Shown here: positions 45,611 to 52,816 of the stretch, one piece after another | Position numbering within the stretch: position 1 is the stretch's first letter | Layout of the letters: each line of letters begins with the position of its first letter | Made by a program: the position numbers and the translations under genes | Notes under the pieces: generated by a model | What the model was told of the DNA's origin: nothing | The model's input: the letters and a program-made list of their open reading frames with translations, nothing else | Databases searched by the model: none | NCBI GenBank assembly: GCA_001870995.2 | Contig: MLAV02000017.1 | Span: forward strand, 1-64,000 | From: Chitinophaga sp. CB10 | Lineage (GTDB): Bacteria > Bacteroidota > Bacteroidia > Chitinophagales > Chitinophagaceae | DNA: 64,000 nt | Reading direction: 5' to 3'

Positions 45611-45643
45611 CGGGGGTAGCCGAAAACCCTGAATAGAGTAGGC
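45611..45643 (+). ncRNA. Leader element 3: putative pseudoknot
   Basis: S1 CGGGG (45611-45615) with CCCTG (45627-45631), five pairs including one G-U; S2 GCC (45619-45621) with GGC (45641-45643). Ends 25 nt before the next ATG. Confidence 0.7.
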
Positions 45644-45668
45644 GTTTAACTCTGAAATTACCAACATT

Positions 45669-45737
45669 ATGGCCACATTGAATCAATTGCTGCAACAGCT
45701 GGTTGCGCTTTTAAAAGCATTACTCGGAGGTCTGTAA
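45669..45737 (+). CDS. Leader-linked amphipathic peptide 3 (22 aa)
   Basis: Starts MAT followed by the core LNQLLQQLVALLKALLGGL. Compared with peptide 4, several Leu and Gly codons differ synonymously, which argues that the amino acids are what is conserved. Last ORF of unit A. Confidence 0.7.
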   Translation: MATLNQLLQQLVALLKALLGGL

Positions 45738-45797
45738 TAACCGCTCCGGGAGGCAGGGGATCGAAGGTGCATAAACATTCCCTTCCTGAATTTTCTG

Positions 45798-45830
45798 AAC
45801 CGCTGCGTCATGGAACGCAGCGGTTTTTTT
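45798..45830 (+). terminator. Terminator of peptide unit A
   Basis: AACCGCTGCGT / ACGCAGCGGTT (11 bp), 6-nt loop, then seven Ts in all. Confidence 0.93.
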
Positions 45831-45895
45831 ATTAGGATTACTTACTGTATTATGTTTTTTACAAATGTAACAAGGTGTTGTAATCCTCTGTGGTA

Positions 45896-45974
45896 GCGGA
45901 ATGAACGAAATGAACAGTTTGTTATGAATGAATAAAATGAACGTATGTAAGTTCAAAATATGCTCCTATTTTCG
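45896..45974 (+). promoter_or_regulatory. Promoter module B of the peptide array
   Basis: GCGGAATGAACGAAATGAAC begins at 45896, with a second pair GAATGAATAAAATGAAC from 45926, 27 bp after the first. TATTTTCG at 45967-45974 is the -7-like box. It mirrors module A in order and spacing. Confidence 0.6.
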
Positions 45975-45978
45975 GGAC

Positions 45979-46033
45979 CTGGTAAAAAAGTTACCAGCTG
46001 GGGCAGCCGAAAACCAGAGAGTTTAGAGTAGGC
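45979..46033 (+). ncRNA. Leader element 4: start hairpin plus putative pseudoknot
   Basis: Hairpin CTGGTAA-AAAAG-TTACCAG (45979-45997), then S1 CTGG (45998-46001) with CCAG (46014-46017), S2 GCC (46006-46008) with GGC (46031-46033). The hairpin has no sequence likeness to that of element 1 but the same place and stem size class. Ends 24 nt before the ATG. Confidence 0.7.
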
Positions 46034-46057
46034 GTTTACCTATTAAAACCTTAAACG

Positions 46058-46144
46058 ATGGATTTACTGAATCAACTGCTGGCACTGATCTTAGGATTAG
46101 TAAAATCATTACTGGGCGGTATCGGTGGTGGCTTACCTCTGTAA
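46058..46144 (+). CDS. Leader-linked amphipathic peptide 4 (28 aa)
   Basis: Starts MDL, then the core LNQLLALILGLVKSLLGGI and an extra tail GGGLPL. Sole ORF of unit B, followed by a terminator. Closest to peptide 3. Confidence 0.7.
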   Translation: MDLLNQLLALILGLVKSLLGGIGGGLPL

Positions 46145-46180
46145 GAGGAGCTACGGGCTGATTTTGCTCTGGTTATTCCA

Positions 46181-46213
46181 AGAGGCTGCTCCGGGAGGGC
46201 AGCCTCTCTTTTT
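46181..46213 (+). terminator. Terminator of peptide unit B
   Basis: AGAGGCTGC / GCAGCCTCT (9 bp), then CTTTTT. Confidence 0.88.
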
Positions 46214-46285
46214 GGGGTAAATGGCGCAAATTTTTGAGGTAAATGGCGCAAAATGCCCCTCGGGGTAAAAAGTGCAAAATTTTTT
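46214..46285. repeat. Three direct repeats resembling a transposon end
   Basis: GGGGTAAATGGCGCAAA (46214), GAGGTAAATGGCGCAAA (46236) and GGGGTAAAAAGTGCAAA (46262), spaced 22 and 26 bp. Multiple subterminal repeats of this kind occur at IS21-family ends; no transposase gene is present. The remainder up to 46474 shows nothing else I can support. Confidence 0.55.
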
Positions 46286-46474
46286 TTGGTTTTCTGAAAC
46301 AGGTTTCCCTATATTTGTCAAAATCGGCATGTCAACAAAACCTAAGGCCTAAGCATCACAAAATGAATGCATTCCACCGGGCCAAAACATGCAAAATTAC
46401 CCTTTAACCCCACCTGCTGCGCCAGCAAAGCATGTCTTTTGTCGGTCATCTTAAATTTTTTTCCGGAGAATTAT

Positions 46475-46504
46475 TTGCCAAATAAAAAGAAAGGGTTACC
46501 TTTG
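46475..46504 (+). promoter_or_regulatory. Promoter of the S10 operon
   Basis: TTG at 46475-46477, 19-nt spacer, TACCTTTG at 46497-46504: full consensus. The rpsJ ATG lies 46 bp downstream. Confidence 0.88.
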
Positions 46505-46550
46505 CCCTCCCAAATTGTAAAGGGAAAAAACAAAGAGAAGTTCATTGCAT

Positions 46551-46856
46551 ATGTCTCAGAGAATAAGAATCAAGCTGAAGTCCTACGATCATAACCTGGT
46601 AGATAAATCTGCTGAGAAGATCGTTAAAACCGTGCGTAACACGGGCGCCGTGGTAACAGGTCCTATTCCTTTACCAACAGAGAAGAAAATTTTTACAGTG
46701 CTGCGTAGCCCGCACGTAAACAAGAAAGCGCGCGAGCAGTTCCAGTTGTGTACTCACAAACGTTTACTGGACATTTACACTTCTTCCTCAAGAACTGTAG
46801 ATGCGCTCAGCAAACTGGATTTACCTTCCGGTGTAGAAGTTGAAATTAAAGCATAG
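46551..46856 (+). CDS. rpsJ: 30S ribosomal protein S10
   Basis: A 101-aa S10 beginning MSQRIRIKLKSYDHNLVD. This start is chosen over an ATG six bases upstream because it matches the family N-terminus. First gene of the S10-spc-alpha run. The long structured spacer after it is unusual. Confidence 0.99.
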   Translation: MSQRIRIKLKSYDHNLVDKSAEKIVKTVRNTGAVVTGPIPLPTEKKIFTVLRSPHVNKKAREQFQLCTHKRLLDIYTSSSRTVDALSKLDLPSGVEVEIKA

Positions 46857-46902
46857 GACAACAGCAAGGCTGGGCAAAAGGCCCGCCTTTAATTGATTTA
46901 TG

Positions 46903-47026
46903 GTTACTCTCTGGTCGCCAGTGAGTAACAATTTTAACAAATTTAACATAGGTCGCGCCTTCTGGGCGGCCGCCCAATAAATGTATTTAAACCGCCCATC
47001 CTGGGGATAGCTGGAAATCCCCCAGG
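46903..47026 (+). promoter_or_regulatory. Structured rpsJ-rplC spacer
   Basis: The 192-bp spacer holds several stems: GTTACTC-T-CTGG / CCAG-T-GAGTAAC (46903-46929), a GGGCGGCCGCCC palindrome near 46955, and CCTGGGGAT / ATCCCCCAGG (47000-47026, one bulged C). It may be a leader for control by L3 or L4 (inference). Confidence 0.5.
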
Positions 47027-47048
47027 CGCTGGGTAAAATCATATAAAA

Positions 47049-47666
47049 ATGAAAGGTCTTATTGGTAAAAAGATTGGCATGACCAGTATCTTCGAAGCCA
47101 ATGGTAAGCAGACTGCCTGCACCATTATCGAAGCTGGTCCCAACGTTGTAACACAGGTAAAAAGCCTGGAGACAGATGGTTACAATGCAATTCAGGTTTC
47201 TTTCGGAGACAAGAAAGAGAAGCACACCACAAAAGCAGAATTGAATCACTTCGCGAAAGCAAGCACCTCCCCTAAACGTTTCGTAAAAGAATTCCGCAAC
47301 CCGGATGTACAGAAAGCCCTCGGCGAGTCTATCACCTGTGAAATCTTCACTGAAGGTGAAACTATCGACGTTGTAGGTACTTCTAAAGGTAAAGGTTTCC
47401 AGGGTGTTGTTAAACGCCACGGATTTAGCGGTGTGGGTGAAGCAACCCACGGTCAGCACGACAGATCCAGAGCTCCTGGTTCCGTTGGTGGATCTTCTTA
47501 TCCTTCCCGCGTTTTCAAGGGTATGAGAATGGCAGGTCAGACAGGTAACGAAAGAGTGAAAGTGAAAGGCCTGAAAATTCTGAAAATATTCCCTGAAAAG
47601 AATTATATCCTGGTAAGTGGTTCCGTTCCCGGCCACAATGGTTCAATCGTTTTAATCCAGAAGTAA
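47049..47666 (+). CDS. rplC: 50S ribosomal protein L3
   Basis: A 205-aa L3 (MKGLIGKKIGMTSIFEANGK; HGFSGVGEATHGQHDRSRAP). It is one of the first proteins to bind 23S rRNA. The long loop near residue 140-150 reaches the peptidyl transferase centre. Its stop is followed after one base by the rplD ATG, so the two are translationally coupled. Confidence 0.99.
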   Translation: MKGLIGKKIGMTSIFEANGKQTACTIIEAGPNVVTQVKSLETDGYNAIQVSFGDKKEKHTTKAELNHFAKASTSPKRFVKEFRNPDVQKALGESITCEIFTEGETIDVVGTSKGKGFQGVVKRHGFSGVGEATHGQHDRSRAPGSVGGSSYPSRVFKGMRMAGQTGNERVKVKGLKILKIFPEKNYILVSGSVPGHNGSIVLIQK

Positions 47667-47667
47667 C

Positions 47668-48306
47668 ATGAAGATCGATATCTTAAATATACAAGGTAAG
47701 CAAACAGGAAGATCTATCGACCTGCCTGAGGAGATTTTTGGTGTTGAACCCAACAACCACGTAATCTACCTGGCGGTTAAGCAATACCTGGCTGCACAGC
47801 GTCAGGGTACTCACAAGGTGAAAACCCGTGCTGAAGTAAAAGGTGCTTCCCGCAAACTGCACAAACAAAAAGGTACTGGTGGCGCCCGTAAAGGTAACAT
47901 CCGTAACCCGCTCTACAAAGGTGGTGGTACCATCTTCGGACCTAAACCTCACTCCTGGGCTATCAAACTGAACAGAAAAGTGAAAGATCTCGCTAAGATC
48001 TCCGCCCTGTCAGTGAAAGCTAAGGAAAACAGCATCATCATTGTTGAGGACCTCGCTATCGAGACGCCAAAAACAAAACAATTCGTTGGTATCTTAAAGA
48101 ACCTGAACATCAACGTTGACGGTAAGAAAACTATGTTTATTACCCCTGAGTACAACGAAAGTGTTTACCTGTCTTTAAGAAACATCCCTACTGTGGACGG
48201 TGCAATGCTCAGCGATATCAATACTTATGATATCATGAACAGCAACTACCTGGTATTCACAGAAAGCGCTGCAAAAATCTTCACTGAAGAGCCAGTTGAA
48301 GCGTAA
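47668..48306 (+). CDS. rplD: 50S ribosomal protein L4
   Basis: A 212-aa L4 (KTRAEVKGASRKLHKQKGTG; GGARKGNIRNPLYKGGG). The extended loop lines the exit tunnel. In E. coli L4 represses its own operon; here the structured spacer after rpsJ is a candidate site for similar control, untested. Confidence 0.99.
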   Translation: MKIDILNIQGKQTGRSIDLPEEIFGVEPNNHVIYLAVKQYLAAQRQGTHKVKTRAEVKGASRKLHKQKGTGGARKGNIRNPLYKGGGTIFGPKPHSWAIKLNRKVKDLAKISALSVKAKENSIIIVEDLAIETPKTKQFVGILKNLNINVDGKKTMFITPEYNESVYLSLRNIPTVDGAMLSDINTYDIMNSNYLVFTESAAKIFTEEPVEA

Positions 48307-48358
48307 GCGGTTGTAAACCAATTAAATAACACAGCTGTAAAGCTATAAGCTATAAAAG

Positions 48359-48658
48359 ATGAGACCATCAGACGTTTTAATCAAACCGGTAGTTACCGAA
48401 AAGGTGAATAAGGCGACCGATAAATTCAACCGCTACTACTTCATCGTTGACAAAAAAGCCAACAAACTGGAGATCAAAAAAGCAGTGGAAGAATTTTACG
48501 GAGTGAGTGTTGCAGACGTTAACACTGCAGTAATGCCTGGTAAAGCTAAATTCCGCTTTACTAAAGCCGGTTTCATTGCTGGTAAAAAACCGTCTTACAA
48601 AAAGGCGATTATTACCCTCGCAGAAGGCGAAACTATAGATCTGTATGCTAACATGTAG
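48359..48658 (+). CDS. rplW: 50S ribosomal protein L23
   Basis: A 99-aa L23 (MRPSDVLIKPVVTEKVNKAT), the docking site for trigger factor and SRP at the tunnel exit. A small hairpin CCGGC / GCCGG lies at 48666-48682 in the spacer to rplB. Confidence 0.98.
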   Translation: MRPSDVLIKPVVTEKVNKATDKFNRYYFIVDKKANKLEIKKAVEEFYGVSVADVNTAVMPGKAKFRFTKAGFIAGKKPSYKKAIITLAEGETIDLYANM

Positions 48659-48744
48659 TGCCGTTCCGGCCCAATAAGCCGGGATGTGGATGTATATGCA
48701 GATCACTAATCATAATTAATAACGATTAATTTTTTCTGAAAGTA

Positions 48745-49578
48745 ATGGCACTGAAGAAATTTAAACCAATGACAGCGGGTACCCGTTGGAAAATCGGTAA
48801 CGCTTACGCGGAACTGACTACGGATACTCCTGAAAAAAGCCTCCTCGAGCCTGCTAAGAGAAGCGGCGGTAGAAACGCTCAGGGTAGGATGTCCATGCGC
48901 TATATCGGTGGCGGTCACAAAAAACAATACCGTGTTATCGACTTTAAGCGCGACAAACAAAATATTCCTGCTACAGTTAAAACCATCGAGTACGATCCAA
49001 ACCGTAGCGCATTCATCGCGCTGGTTTCCTACGCTGATGGTGAAAAACGTTACATCATCGCTCCTCAGGGTCTGCAGGTTGGCGGTACCGTTATCAGCGG
49101 CGCCGACGTTGCTCCTGAAGTAGGTAACGCACTGTTGCTGAAAAATATGCCACTCGGTACCGTAGTTCACAACATCGAACTGCAACCAGGTAAAGGCGGC
49201 GCTATCGCCAGATCTGCTGGCGCCTATGCGCAACTGAGCAACAAGGAAGAAAAATATGCCGTACTGAAAATGCCTTCCGGCGAGCTGCGTAAAGTGCTCA
49301 ACACCTGTATGGCTACTGTAGGTACCGTTTCTAACTCCGACCACGCCCTGCAATCCATCGGTAAAGCAGGTGCCAACCGTTGGAGAGGTATCCGTCCTCG
49401 TAACCGAGGCGTTGCGATGAACCCAGTGGATCACCCAATGGGTGGTGGTGAAGGTAAATCTTCAGGTGGTCACCCTAGATCCAGAACAGGTAAATATGCG
49501 AAAGGTCTGAAAACCAGAAAACCGCATAAGAGCTCTGATAAACTGATCATCAGCAGAAAGAACGGTAAAAAATTATAA
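48745..49578 (+). CDS. rplB: 50S ribosomal protein L2
   Basis: A 277-aa L2 (MALKKFKPMTAGTRWKIGN; the C-terminal GVAMNPVDHPMGGGEGKSSG contains the His needed for peptidyl transfer). A 12-bp hairpin follows its stop. Confidence 0.99.
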   Translation: MALKKFKPMTAGTRWKIGNAYAELTTDTPEKSLLEPAKRSGGRNAQGRMSMRYIGGGHKKQYRVIDFKRDKQNIPATVKTIEYDPNRSAFIALVSYADGEKRYIIAPQGLQVGGTVISGADVAPEVGNALLLKNMPLGTVVHNIELQPGKGGAIARSAGAYAQLSNKEEKYAVLKMPSGELRKVLNTCMATVGTVSNSDHALQSIGKAGANRWRGIRPRNRGVAMNPVDHPMGGGEGKSSGGHPRSRTGKYAKGLKTRKPHKSSDKLIISRKNGKKL

Positions 49579-49588
49579 TATTTCGGAA

Positions 49589-49620
49589 TTCGGATTCCGG
49601 CCTTAAAACCGGAATCCGAA
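49589..49620 (+). other. Intercistronic hairpin rplB-rpsS
   Basis: TTCGGATTCCGG / CCGGAATCCGAA, 12 perfect pairs around an 8-nt loop. No T-run, so not a simple terminator. Confidence 0.75.
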
Positions 49621-49645
49621 ATTGGAAAATCATAAAAGAAACACA

Positions 49646-49912
49646 ATGGCTCGTTCCATAAGAAAAGGTCCTTACGTAGACCAGAAATTAGAGAATAAAG
49701 TAGAAAAAATGAACGAAGGCACTAAGCGTACAGTTATCAAAACCTGGAGCCGCCGTTCTACTATTACTCCTGATTTCGTAGGCCACACATTCGCAGTTCA
49801 CAATGGCAACAAATTTATTCCTGTTTATGTAACAGAATTTATGGTTGGCCACAAACTGGGCGAATTTGCTCCTACCCGTAACTTCAGAGGACACGCTAAC
49901 AAGAAAATGTAA
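49646..49912 (+). CDS. rpsS: 30S ribosomal protein S19
   Basis: An 88-aa S19 beginning MARSIRKGPYVDQKLENK. The ATG at 49646 is chosen over an in-frame TTG 24 bp upstream that lies at the foot of the hairpin. Confidence 0.98.
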   Translation: MARSIRKGPYVDQKLENKVEKMNEGTKRTVIKTWSRRSTITPDFVGHTFAVHNGNKFIPVYVTEFMVGHKLGEFAPTRNFRGHANKKM

Positions 49913-49957
49913 TTATAGTCTGAGCAATCAGACACTAAATAATAAAAGAAATTAAAA

Positions 49958-50305
49958 ATGGAAGCAGTAGCTAAGCTGAAAAATAATCCTACATCTACCC
50001 GCAAAATGCGTTTGCTGGCAGACTTGATCCGCGGTCTGGATGTGGAAAAGGCTTTGAATATTTTGAAATTCCATCCTAAGCACCCAAGCGTACCTTTAGA
50101 AAAACTGCTGGTATCTGCTATCGCTAACTGGAAAGTGAAGAACGAAGGTGCAAGGGTAGAAGATGCTAACCTGATTGTGAAAACTATCTTCGTTGACGGC
50201 GGCCGCACCCTGAAAAGAATGCGCCCTGCTCCACAAGGTAGAGGTTACAGAATCCGCAAGAGAAGTAACCACGTTACAATCGTAGTGGACGGTAAAAACG
50301 CTTAA
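49958..50305 (+). CDS. rplV: 50S ribosomal protein L22
   Basis: A 115-aa L22 (LKNNPTSTRKMRLLADLIRG; C-terminal RPAPQGRGYRIRKRSNHVTI). Its hairpin loop lines the exit tunnel where macrolides act. Confidence 0.98.
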   Translation: MEAVAKLKNNPTSTRKMRLLADLIRGLDVEKALNILKFHPKHPSVPLEKLLVSAIANWKVKNEGARVEDANLIVKTIFVDGGRTLKRMRPAPQGRGYRIRKRSNHVTIVVDGKNA

Positions 50306-50363
50306 GTGTTAATACCACAGAGAGAAATTAAAACTATTAAACTAATAGACAAATAACCAGAAC

Positions 50364-51134
50364 ATGGGTCAGAAAACAAATCCTATTGGTAACAGGTTAG
50401 GTATCATCAGAGGATGGGACTCTAATTGGTATGGCAGCAAAAAAGATTTTGCTACCAAACTGATTGAAGATAACAAGATCAGAACTTATCTGAATGCCCG
50501 TATCAACAAAGGTGGCATCTCCAGAGTTGTGATCGAAAGAACTTTAGGTAAGTTGATTATCACTGTTCATACTTCTAAACCTGGTATCATCATAGGTAAA
50601 GGTGGTAACGAAGTTGACCGCATCAAGGAAGAACTGAAGAAGCTGACAGGTAAAGAAGATGTTCAGATTAACATTCTGGAGATCCGTCGCCCTGAAATGG
50701 ATGCTAACATCGTTGCCGAAACAATTGCCAAACAAATCGAAAGCCGTATCAACTACAAACGCGCTATCAAAATGGCAATTGCTACTGCACTGAGAATGGG
50801 TGCTGAAGGTATTAAAATCAAAGTAAGCGGACGTCTGGGTGGTGCTGAAATTGCCCGTGCTGAAGAAATGAAACAAGGTCGCGTGCCTTTACATACTTAC
50901 CGTATGGATATCGACTACGCTTCCCTGTTCGCATTAACCGTTTACGGTAAAATCGGTATCAAGGTATGGATCTGTAAAGGTGAAGTACTGGGTAAACGCG
51001 ATCTCAATCCTAACGTACTGACAGGTAAAGAAGGCGATAACCGTGGCGGTGGCCGTGAAGATCACCGTGGTGGCGAAAGAAGAGAGCGTGGTGAAAGAAG
51101 AGGCGGTGAAAACCGTGGCGGTGGTCGCAGATAA
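50364..51134 (+). CDS. rpsC: 30S ribosomal protein S3 with an RG-rich tail
   Basis: A 256-aa S3 (MGQKTNPIGNRLGIIRGWDS; KH-domain GXXG in KPGIIIGKGGNEVDRIKEEL). The last 35 or so residues are an Arg/Gly/Glu-rich low-complexity tail (DNRGGGREDHRGGERR), longer than in most bacteria. S3 lines the mRNA entry site. Confidence 0.98.
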   Translation: MGQKTNPIGNRLGIIRGWDSNWYGSKKDFATKLIEDNKIRTYLNARINKGGISRVVIERTLGKLIITVHTSKPGIIIGKGGNEVDRIKEELKKLTGKEDVQINILEIRRPEMDANIVAETIAKQIESRINYKRAIKMAIATALRMGAEGIKIKVSGRLGGAEIARAEEMKQGRVPLHTYRMDIDYASLFALTVYGKIGIKVWICKGEVLGKRDLNPNVLTGKEGDNRGGGREDHRGGERRERGERRGGENRGGGRR

Positions 51135-51189
51135 TATCTGACAGACAACCAGACTTAAACAATTACTATTAACATTAACAATATAGACG

Positions 51190-51609
51190 ATGTTACAGCC
51201 AAAAAGAGTGAAACATAGGAAGATGCACAAAGGTCGCATCAAAGGGAACGCTAAAAGAGGCGCAACCCTCTCCTTTGGTACTTTCGGCCTTAAAGCATTA
51301 GAACCTAAATGGATCACTGACCGTCAGATCGAAGCCGCCCGTGTTGCTTTGACCAGACACATGAAGCGTGAAGGTAACGTTTGGATCCGTATTTTCCCTG
51401 ATAAACCTATCACCGCTAAACCACTGGAAGTGAGGATGGGTAAAGGTAAAGGTGCTCCAGACCATTGGGCAGCAGTAGTGAAACCAGGTAGAATTCTGTT
51501 CGAAGCAGCAGGTGTTCCTTTACAGGTTGCTAAAGAAGCAATGGAACTCGCAGCCCAGAAACTGCCTATCAAAGTGAAATTTGTAACCAGCCGCGACTTC
51601 GTTGCATAA
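51190..51609 (+). CDS. rplP: 50S ribosomal protein L16
   Basis: A 139-aa L16 (MLQPKRVKHRKMHKGRIKG; GKGAPDHWAAVVKPG). It helps place tRNA in the A site. A small CCCGC-GTAA-GCGGG hairpin lies at 51645-51658 before rpmC. Confidence 0.98.
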   Translation: MLQPKRVKHRKMHKGRIKGNAKRGATLSFGTFGLKALEPKWITDRQIEAARVALTRHMKREGNVWIRIFPDKPITAKPLEVRMGKGKGAPDHWAAVVKPGRILFEAAGVPLQVAKEAMELAAQKLPIKVKFVTSRDFVA

Positions 51610-51678
51610 TCCGCAGGTACACATTTTTAAAACACATTCCGGTCCCCGCGTAAGCGGGTACTGTTCAAACTCAATACA

Positions 51679-51879
51679 ATGGCAAAAGAAAAGCTGGATC
51701 TGAAAGGCCTGAGCGAACAGGAGCTGAAAGAGAAAATCTCTGCTGAGCAACTGCGCTTGAAGAAAATGACATTCGGTCATGCAATCACGCCAATCGAAAA
51801 TCCAATGAGCATCCGCTCTGTGAGACGCGATATCGCACGCATGAATACCGAACTGCGTAAAAGACAACTGGGCTTCTAA
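51679..51879 (+). CDS. rpmC: 50S ribosomal protein L29
   Basis: A 66-aa L29 (MAKEKLDLKGLSEQELKEKI; VRRDIARMNTELRKRQLG), two long helices near the tunnel exit. Confidence 0.97.
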   Translation: MAKEKLDLKGLSEQELKEKISAEQLRLKKMTFGHAITPIENPMSIRSVRRDIARMNTELRKRQLGF

Positions 51880-51941
51880 TCCTCCTAGTAGCATTAGTAT
51901 AACATTTAAGGCCTCCCCCGGGAGAGTTAAATATTTCAACA

Positions 51942-52202
51942 ATGACGACCGAAAGAAAATTAAGAAAATCCAGGATTGGTGTGGTGTCCTCTAACAAAAT
52001 GGATAAAACCATTACTGTTAAAGTGGAGCGTAAAGTAAAGCACCCAATCTATGGTAAGTTCGTTAAAAAAACTACCAAGTTCATGGCTCATGACGAAAAC
52101 AATGAGTGCAGCATTGGCGATACCGTGAAAATCGCGGAAACCCGCCCTATGTCCAAAAACAAATGCTGGAGACTGGTAGAAGTAATCGAAAAAGTAAAAT
52201 AA
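51942..52202 (+). CDS. rpsQ: 30S ribosomal protein S17
   Basis: An 86-aa S17 (RKSRIGVVSSNKMDKTITV; FMAHDENNECSIGDTVKIAE). It is an early 16S rRNA binder. Confidence 0.98.
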   Translation: MTTERKLRKSRIGVVSSNKMDKTITVKVERKVKHPIYGKFVKKTTKFMAHDENNECSIGDTVKIAETRPMSKNKCWRLVEVIEKVK

Positions 52203-52275
52203 TTATTCTTTGTTTCAAGCTGTTGCCGGCAATCCCGGTTCCAGCCGCTGATTAAACAAAATAAATCTCATTACG

Positions 52276-52644
52276 ATGATACAACAAGAATCAAGGCTGA
52301 ACGTAGCTGATAACTCTGGTGCTAAAGAAGTACTTTGCATCCGCGTTTTAGGTAACTCCGGTCAGGACTACGCTAAAGTAGGTGATAAAATTGTGGTGAC
52401 TGTTAAGGATGCAATCCCTGGCGGTGGCGCGAAAAAAGGTATGGTTACTAAAGCCGTAATCGTAAGAACCAAAAATAAATTACGTCGTAAAGACGGTTCT
52501 TATATCCGTTTCGATGATAACGCGGTTGTACTGCTGAACAACTCAGACGAACCTCGTGGTACCCGTATTTTCGGTCCGGTTGCCCGTGAGCTCAGAGACA
52601 AGGGTTATATGAAAATTATCTCCCTGGCTCCTGAGGTGTTATAA
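52276..52644 (+). CDS. rplN: 50S ribosomal protein L14
   Basis: A 122-aa L14 (MIQQESRLNVADNSGAKEVL; ARELRDKGYMKIISLAPEVL). Its stop is followed by a long hairpin and an internal promoter. Confidence 0.98.
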   Translation: MIQQESRLNVADNSGAKEVLCIRVLGNSGQDYAKVGDKIVVTVKDAIPGGGAKKGMVTKAVIVRTKNKLRRKDGSYIRFDDNAVVLLNNSDEPRGTRIFGPVARELRDKGYMKIISLAPEVL

Positions 52645-52662
52645 TAAAATATTATCGAAGTT

Positions 52663-52710
52663 GGAATTTTGGTTTTTTCCGGCATTTTTCGCCGAAAATC
52701 CCAAAATTCC
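52663..52710 (+). other. Long intercistronic hairpin rplN-rplX
   Basis: Outer stem GGAATTTTGG (52663-52672) / CCAAAATTCC (52701-52710), inner CGGC / GCCG, with U/A-rich arms between. Directly upstream of a -7 box. Confidence 0.7.
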
Positions 52711-52729
52711 AATATTTGTAAATATTTCT

Positions 52730-52737
52730 TATCTTTG
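52730..52737 (+). promoter_or_regulatory. Internal promoter -7 box before rplX
   Basis: TATCTTTG matches TAnnTTTG, 80 bp before rplX. No good -33 TTG at 19 nt (TTC at 52707-52709 is the nearest). Confidence 0.6.
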
Positions 52738-52816
52738 CAGCCCGTTTGCAAGAACGAAAAAACATTTATCAAGCGAAACAGACGTTTCGCTTGGCGTTTA
52801 ATAATAAATCAAAGTA

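Noticed and set aside
45322..46033. Recurrent GCCGAAAACC blocks as a CRISPR array
   Set aside because: Only the two short blocks repeat, spacing is irregular (160, 137 and 387 bp), no cas genes are present, and each copy precedes a tiny ORF.
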